NCBI GenBank assembly: GCA_050248375.1
Contig: JBFWSL010000199.1
Location: 1 to 7,001, forward strand
Direction of reading: 5' to 3'
From: JAYZVT01 sp050248375
Lineage (GTDB): Bacteria; Pseudomonadota; Alphaproteobacteria; Rhizobiales; Methyloligellaceae
DNA length: 7,001 nt
This document shows, in pieces, positions 1 to 7,001 of the stretch. Position 1 is the stretch's first letter. Each line of letters begins with the position of its first letter. Below the pieces are notes generated by a model, which had not been told where the DNA came from, searched no databases, and saw only the letters and a list, made by a program, of their open reading frames with translations. The translations under genes were made by a program, and so were the position numbers.

Positions 1-1396
<1,396 letters not shown>

Positions 1397-1420
1397 GTTT
1401 CGGTCTCAGCTTTCCTGCCT

Positions 1421-1457
1421 GGGCGGACATACGGATAGAAGTAATAGCGGTCCGCCC
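1421..1457 (-). promoter_or_regulatory. Perfect 8-bp inverted repeat in the pnp 5' leader
   Basis: The arms GGGCGGAC (1421-1428) and GTCCGCCC (1450-1457) are exactly complementary around a 21-nt, AT-richer loop (1429-1449). In the transcript this stem-loop ends 24 nt before the pnp start codon and directly abuts the AGGA that could act as its ribosome-binding site. No T-run follows, so it is not an intrinsic terminator. In E. coli the pnp leader folds into a stem cut by RNase III, which starts PNPase autoregulation. Whether this smaller stem has a similar role here is inference. Confidence 0.5.
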
Positions 1458-1460
1458 GCA

Positions 1461-1479
1461 CCGCCGGCCCATCCGGCGG
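1461..1479 (-). promoter_or_regulatory. 7-bp GC-only stem-loop between rpsO and pnp
   Basis: CCGCCGG (1461-1467) and CCGGCGG (1473-1479) form a perfect 7-bp stem closing a 5-nt loop (1468-1472). It lies only 3 nt from the 8-bp repeat nearer pnp, so the two stems could stack. There is no T-run after it in the direction of transcription. It is best read as a stable mRNA structure in the intercistronic spacer, possibly a processing or decay barrier. GC-rich spacers can form such stems by chance. Confidence 0.4.
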
Positions 1480-1497
1480 GGCGCTTGCTTTCGCGCT

Positions 1498-1512
1498 CTC
1501 CCGCCTCGGGAG
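1498..1512 (-). promoter_or_regulatory. 6-bp hairpin just after the rpsO stop codon
   Basis: CTCCCG (1498-1503) and CGGGAG (1507-1512) pair around a 3-nt loop, beginning 9 nt after the rpsO stop codon in the transcript. The position fits a 3'-end-stabilising or partial terminator hairpin of the rpsO message, as known between rpsO and pnp in E. coli. The following sequence is GC-rich with no U-run, so efficient intrinsic termination is unlikely. Confidence 0.4.
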
Positions 1513-1521
1513 CCACGCGGC

Positions 1522-1791
1522 CTAGCGGCGAATGCCCAGGCTGTTGATCAGTTTCGTATAGCGCTCCTCGTCCTTGGATTTCACGTAATCGAGGAGCCGG
1601 CGGCGCTGGCTGACAAGCTTCAGCAGACCGCGCCGCGAGTGATTGTCTTTCTTGTGCGTCTTGAAGTGTTCGGTCAGGTTGGTGATACGCTCGGTCAGAA
1701 TGGCGACCTGAACCTCGGGCGAACCTGTATCGCCCTTCTTGGTGGAATATTCGGTGATGAGCGACTGCTTGCGCTCCGCGGTAATCGACAT
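1522..1791 (-). CDS. rpsO: 30S ribosomal protein S15
   Basis: S15 is a primary binder of 16S rRNA that organises the central domain (platform) of the small subunit. At 89 residues the protein has the standard family length. It carries the signature GDTGSPEVQVAILTERI at 20-36 and the RNA-binding stretch HKKDNHSRRGLLKLVSQRRR at 46-65. H42, H46, D49 and S52 match the residues that contact the rRNA three-way junction and G-U/G-C site in well-studied S15 proteins. The C-terminus (SLGIRR, then TAG) is typical. An AAGGAG Shine-Dalgarno sequence (1801-1806) lies 9 nt before the ATG and supports this start. It sits 42 nt after truB and 125 nt before pnp. S15 often represses its own mRNA, and the short leader here could allow that. 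Confidence 0.98.
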   Translation of the reverse strand: MSITAERKQSLITEYSTKKGDTGSPEVQVAILTERITNLTEHFKTHKKDNHSRRGLLKLVSQRRRLLDYVKSKDEERYTKLINSLGIRR

Positions 1792-1800
1792 CGGTCAAAA

Positions 1801-1828
1801 CTCCTTCATGTCCAGGGTATGTGCCCTG
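1801..1828 (-). promoter_or_regulatory. rpsO ribosome-binding site preceded by a small hairpin
   Basis: The strong Shine-Dalgarno AAGGAG (1801-1806) stands 9 nt before the rpsO ATG. Immediately upstream in the transcript, CAGGG (1824-1828 read on the minus strand) can pair with CCCTG (1813-1817), plus one G-U pair, around a 6-nt loop. The stem ends 6 nt before the Shine-Dalgarno sequence. Leader structures recognised by S15 are known in several bacterial groups and differ between them. The site is clear; a regulatory role for the hairpin is inference. Confidence 0.45.
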
Positions 1829-1833
1829 ATCCG

Positions 1834-2760
1834 TCAGTCGCCTGCACGGAAGACGCGCGTCGGCCACAGCTCGCCGCGCCTCACCTCGCCGAGAGCGACC
1901 AGCGTCTCTCCCGACATGGCATAAACCGGTCCTTTCAGGATCGGGGCGTCTCGGCCACGCAACAGGACCGCCTGTCCCTGCATGAGCCTGGCTGCATCCG
2001 CTCCGCTTACGGCCAGCGCCGGGATGTCGTCCAGCGCGGTCTCGACGGGGCGAAGGGCGGTATCGAGCCCCTCGCAGCCGGCGGCACTATGGCTCATGTC
2101 CCCCAGTTTATCCAGAGAAATCGTGGACTCTTCGGTGAACGGGCCGACCCGGGTGCGGCGCAACGCCGAGAGGTGGCCGAGACAGCCGAGCCGCTCGCCC
2201 ATGTCCCGGGCGAGCGCCCGGACATAGGTGCCCTTGCCGCAGTCCACCTCGAAAGCGCAATGGCTTTCGTCTGGAATTTCAATGATTTCGAGCCTATCCA
2301 CCCGGACCGTACGCTCCTCCAGCTCGAACGGCTCCTCCGCCCGGGCGAGGTCGTAGGCGCGCTCCCCGGCCACGCGGATGGCCGAGTAGCGCGGCGGAAT
2401 CTGGCGGATTTCCCCCAAAAATTCCGGAAGAATGGCCTCGATGTCAGCGCGCTCCGGCCGGTCCGGACGCTGCTCCAGCACCGCGCCCTCGGCGTCGTCG
2501 GTGTCGGTGCAGGCCCCCCAGCGCACGGTGAAGCGGTAGGTCTTGCGGCCGTCCATGACGAAGGGAACCGTCTTGGTGGCCTCGCCGAGGGCAATGGGCA
2601 GGATGCCGGTGGCCATCGGGTCGAGGGTGCCGGCGTGACCCGCCTTACGGGCGTCGAACAGGCGGCGCACCCGGGAGACCGCGGCAGTGGAGGTCAGGCC
2701 AGGCGGCTTGTCCAGGACCAGCCAGCCGCTGACCGGGCGGCCCTTCTTGCGCCTCGCCAT
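1834..2760 (-). CDS. truB: tRNA pseudouridine(55) synthase TruB
   Basis: TruB converts U55 in the T-loop of tRNAs to pseudouridine and also helps tRNA fold. The 308-residue protein has the usual length. The catalytic motif GHAGTLDPMATG lies at 41-52, with the nucleophile D47. KTYRFTVRWG at 73-82 supplies the conserved active-site Tyr (Y75). QIPPRYSAIRVAGERAYDLA at 120-139 is the next family motif. GKGTYVRALARDMG at 175-188 contains R181, which pairs with the catalytic Asp in known structures. The C-terminal part from about 245 (VYAMSGETLVALGEV near 279-293) fits a PUA-type RNA-binding domain. GGAGAG (2766-2771) lies 5 nt before the ATG. The gene starts 19 nt after rbfA and ends 42 nt before rpsO. 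No key residue is missing. Confidence 0.98.
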   Translation of the reverse strand: MARRKKGRPVSGWLVLDKPPGLTSTAAVSRVRRLFDARKAGHAGTLDPMATGILPIALGEATKTVPFVMDGRKTYRFTVRWGACTDTDDAEGAVLEQRPDRPERADIEAILPEFLGEIRQIPPRYSAIRVAGERAYDLARAEEPFELEERTVRVDRLEIIEIPDESHCAFEVDCGKGTYVRALARDMGERLGCLGHLSALRRTRVGPFTEESTISLDKLGDMSHSAAGCEGLDTALRPVETALDDIPALAVSGADAARLMQGQAVLLRGRDAPILKGPVYAMSGETLVALGEVRRGELWPTRVFRAGD

Positions 2761-2779
2761 CTCGTCTCTCCGTCGCGGC

Positions 2780-3166
2780 TCAGTTCAGGTCGCGGGCGAC
2801 GCGGTCGGACCGCAGGATCGCATCCACGTGCCCGGCCTCCTCGAAGGAGCCGTCGAGGCGGAAGCGCAGGTCCGGGATGAACTTCAGTTCCACCCGGCGG
2901 GCCACTTCGCCGCGGATGAAGCGGCGGTGACGCTGCAGGGCCTCGACGACCTCATCCTGGCCGGCTCCCCCGAGCGGCATGACGAAGACCGTCGCCTGCT
3001 TCAGGTCGGGAGTGGCGCGCACCTCGGTGACGGTGACGCTGGCGCCCGTCAGGGCGGGGTCGGCGATGTCGACGCGTACGAACACTTCCGCCAGCGCCTT
3101 GCGCAGCATCTCGCCCACGCGCAACTGGCGCTGGGAAGGCCCATGACCGGATGTGTGTCTTGGCAT
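2780..3166 (-). CDS. rbfA: 30S ribosome-binding factor RbfA
   Basis: RbfA binds the immature 30S subunit and assists late 16S rRNA maturation, including processing of the 5' end. The 128-residue protein fits the family. It has an N-terminal helix rich in Arg/Lys (RQLRVGEMLRKALAEVF). The KH-like core follows with the family hallmark VTVTEVRATPDLKQATVFV, then a helix FIRGEVARRVEL and a final strand (FIPDLRFRLDGS). The C-terminal tail is short. AGG (3175-3177) lies 8 nt before the ATG and is the only clear Shine-Dalgarno element. It lies 58 nt after infB and 19 nt before truB, the conserved order in this operon. Confidence 0.96.
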   Translation of the reverse strand: MPRHTSGHGPSQRQLRVGEMLRKALAEVFVRVDIADPALTGASVTVTEVRATPDLKQATVFVMPLGGAGQDEVVEALQRHRRFIRGEVARRVELKFIPDLRFRLDGSFEEAGHVDAILRSDRVARDLN

Positions 3167-3182
3167 GAGTCGGACCTGCTGT

Positions 3183-3211
3183 GCCCCGCCGGGGCCGGGC
3201 CGGTGCGGGGC
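3183..3211 (-). promoter_or_regulatory. GC-rich stem-loop in the infB-rbfA gap
   Basis: GCCCCGC (3183-3189) and GCGGGGC (3205-3211) form a perfect 7-bp stem around a 15-nt loop. A competing, tighter stem, GCCCC with GGGGC (3183-3187 and 3191-3195), is also possible. The structure sits between the infB stop and the rbfA Shine-Dalgarno AGG (3175-3177), ending 5 nt before it. There is no U-run, so it is not a standard terminator. It might modulate rbfA translation or mRNA decay, but GC-rich chance pairing is a serious alternative. Confidence 0.35.
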
Positions 3212-3224
3212 GAAACGGGGAAGG

Positions 3225-5729
<2,505 letters not shown>

Positions 5730-5750
5730 TCTGCTCCTGCCGCCGGATCG

Positions 5751-6383
5751 TCAGACCGCCGCGAATGCGGCGCTTCCGGCCCTGAATCTTTCGAGTTTTC
5801 GCAGCGCCCCGAGCAACCGGGTGCCGGCGCCGCCTCCGGTTACCGCTGCATGTAGCACATTTGTTCGCCCCAATGCCAAACCCAATTGGGCAGAGTTAAG
5901 GCTGGAGAGGATTTCCGCGCCTCCACAGGCCCTGAATCTGCCGTCGAGCTTGCGCCTGCCATCCTCGGCGGCTTCAGCCGCGTGGAGGAGCGCCACCGCC
6001 CTGCCGCGCGAGACCGCCGTTTCCACGCCGGTGAAGCCGAAGGCGATGTCCCCGGCCTTGTTGGCGAGCGCCAGGCGGGCCACCGCGTCCTCGGCCAGCA
6101 GCCTTTCGACGAGCCCGGCAAGGTCCGGTCCGGCCCGGACAGGCTGCTTCAGCGAGCGGGCGAAGACGTTCTTTCGCGCGGCCTCCGCCACGGTATCGCG
6201 GGCGCAGGTGACCCAGACGCCGCGGCCGGGCAGGCGGCCCTTCAGGTCCGGAACGACGGAGCCGTCCGGACCCGCGACGAATCTCAGCAGATCGCCGACC
6301 GGGCGGCGCTCGCGCGTGAGGGCGCACAGGCGATGGGTATCGCCCGTCGTCTCCTCAGCGGTGGCAGCGCCCTGGTGCGGCAT
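5751..6383 (-). CDS. ylxR: YlxR (RnpM-type) RNA-binding protein fused to an L7Ae-like domain
   Basis: The 210-residue protein joins two small RNA-binding folds. The N-terminal YlxR/DUF448 domain (about 17-82) shows HRLCALTRERRP, LLRFVAGPDG, and the hallmark DLKGRLPGRGVWV (46-58) followed by a Cys. In Bacillus, YlxR (RnpM) has been reported to bind RNase P RNA and modulate RNase P. The C-terminal part (about 90-200) resembles the L7Ae/YlxQ fold: LALANKAGDIAFGF, AVALLHAAEAAEDGRRKL, and AQLGLALGRTNVLHAAV. In Firmicutes the two domains are separate adjacent genes (ylxR, ylxQ); the fused form is usual in Alphaproteobacteria. AGGAG (6394-6398) lies 10 nt before the ATG. The gene lies between nusA (30 nt away) and infB (21 nt away), the standard position. 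Family assignment is firm; the cellular role in this organism is inferred. Confidence 0.92.
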   Translation of the reverse strand: MPHQGAATAEETTGDTHRLCALTRERRPVGDLLRFVAGPDGSVVPDLKGRLPGRGVWVTCARDTVAEAARKNVFARSLKQPVRAGPDLAGLVERLLAEDAVARLALANKAGDIAFGFTGVETAVSRGRAVALLHAAEAAEDGRRKLDGRFRACGGAEILSSLNSAQLGLALGRTNVLHAAVTGGGAGTRLLGALRKLERFRAGSAAFAAV

Positions 6384-6413
6384 GGGTTCACGGCTCCTGT
6401 CCCGGTCCGGGGG

Positions 6414-7001
6414 TCAAGCCGCCGGCGCGCCGGCGGATTCGCCGGCGGTCTCGGTCTCGCCGGAAGCCGCTTCGGCTTCCTCCTCCGGACCCTTCAGATC
6501 GTCCTCGCTGATCCAGCCGGCCTTGACGCGGGCAGCCATGATCATGGCTTCCGCATCGGCGCGGGAGACCTCGTGGCCGTCGAGGAAGCCGGCGTGGCGC
6601 ACGGACTCGCCCTCGACACGCTCGTGCCAGCCGACCAGGTCGTCGGTGGCGCAGTCGGCGAAGTCCTCGACCGTCTTCACGCCGTTCTCGCCCAGAGCCA
6701 CCAGCATGGCGGTGGTCATGCCCGGAATGCCGGTCAACTCGTCCTGCACGCCCAGTTCCTTGCGGCGGGCGTCCAGCTCGGCTTCGCGGCGCTCCAGATA
6801 TTCCCGCGCGCGGGTCTGGATCTCGGTGGCCGTGTTCTCGTCGAAGCCCTCGATGGTGGAGATTTCGTCCAGCTTCACGAAAGCCACTTCCTCCACCGAG
6901 GAGAAGCCTTCCGAGGTCAGCAACTGGGCGATGACCTCGTCCACGTTGAGGGTTTCCATGAACAACTGGGTGCGCTCGGCGAATTCCTTCTGGCGCCGCT
7001 C
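6414..7001 (-). CDS. nusA: Transcription termination/antitermination factor NusA, C-terminal 195 residues
   Basis: NusA binds RNA polymerase and controls pausing, termination and antitermination. Only the 3' end is in the window; the frame is open through 7001, where it reads ERRQKEFAERTQLFMETL. The S1 and KH domains therefore lie outside. What remains is the C-terminal acidic-repeat region. Repeat 1 (LNVDEVIAQLLTSEGFSSVE and onward, about visible residues 18-70) carries the helix-hairpin-helix-like LDEISTIEGFDE. Repeat 2 (ELTGIPGMTTAMLVALGENG and onward, about 85-160) contains an inserted stretch, GWHERVEGESVRHAGFLDGH, before SRADAEAMIMAARVKAGWI. This insertion resembles other alphaproteobacterial NusA proteins as I recall them. 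The end is an acidic Ala/Glu/Gly-rich tail. No start codon for this gene is in the window; a TTG at 6965 is internal. It is the most upstream visible gene of the operon, and rimP would be expected beyond it. Confidence 0.96.
   Translation of the reverse strand, partial: ERRQKEFAERTQLFMETLNVDEVIAQLLTSEGFSSVEEVAFVKLDEISTIEGFDENTATEIQTRAREYLERREAELDARRKELGVQDELTGIPGMTTAMLVALGENGVKTVEDFADCATDDLVGWHERVEGESVRHAGFLDGHEVSRADAEAMIMAARVKAGWISEDDLKGPEEEAEAASGETETAGESAGAPAA

Noticed and set aside
1406..1867. A 153-codon minus-strand frame overlapping rpsO and both its flanking spacers.
   Set aside because: It reads rpsO in another frame. S15 is unmistakable in its own frame with a strong ribosome-binding site, and this product shows no recognisable motif.
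1639..2880. A 413-codon plus-strand open frame covering parts of rpsO, truB and rbfA.
   Set aside because: It is in register with both rpsO and truB codons and lacks coding character of its own; the opposite-strand genes are unambiguous.
6384..6413. A possible CCCGG/CCGGG hairpin between nusA and ylxR.
   Set aside because: The loop would be a single base, which is not feasible for a stable hairpin, and the gap is simply a short operon spacer with a ribosome-binding site.
6414..6965. Reading the nusA fragment as a complete small gene starting at the TTG at 6965.
   Set aside because: The frame continues upstream to the window edge with sequence typical of NusA (ERRQKEFAERTQ), so TTG is an internal Leu codon.

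Overview
The window carries part of one conserved bacterial transcription/translation operon, read entirely on the minus strand. In transcription order (high to low coordinates) it runs nusA (3' end only), rnpM/ylxR, infB, rbfA, truB, rpsO and pnp (5' end only). The DNA is strongly GC-rich. Three things point to an alphaproteobacterium: the YlxR domain is fused to an L7Ae-like domain in one protein, the N-terminus of IF2 carries a conserved basic VRQSFSHGRS-type segment, and the NusA C-terminus has an acidic-repeat layout followed by an Ala/Glu-rich tail. The PNPase and NusA sequences look like Rhodospirillales or relatives, but I would not go below class level from this window alone.

Layout: nusA ends at 6414, and after 30 nt the YlxR-L7Ae gene occupies 6383-5751. 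After 21 nt infB occupies 5729-3225, and after 58 nt rbfA occupies 3166-2780. After 19 nt truB occupies 2760-1834, after 42 nt rpsO occupies 1791-1522, and after 125 nt pnp starts at 1396 and leaves the window at 1. No gap exceeds 300 bases. Short spacers and a plausible Shine-Dalgarno sequence before most genes suggest one transcript. I see no internal promoter or intrinsic terminator with a T-run. The only gaps with noticeable RNA structure are rpsO-pnp (three small inverted repeats), infB-rbfA (one GC-rich stem-loop) and truB-rpsO (a short hairpin just before the rpsO ribosome-binding site).

The genes together serve transcript elongation and termination (NusA), RNA processing (the RnpM/YlxR-type protein, PNPase), 30S maturation (RbfA, S15), tRNA modification (TruB) and translation initiation (IF2). 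All visible reading frames are intact and carry the expected family motifs. This is a core housekeeping locus. I found no mobile element, CRISPR, phage gene or sign of horizontal transfer, and no convincing new system. The long plus-strand open frames are codon-register artefacts, explained under the rejected items.
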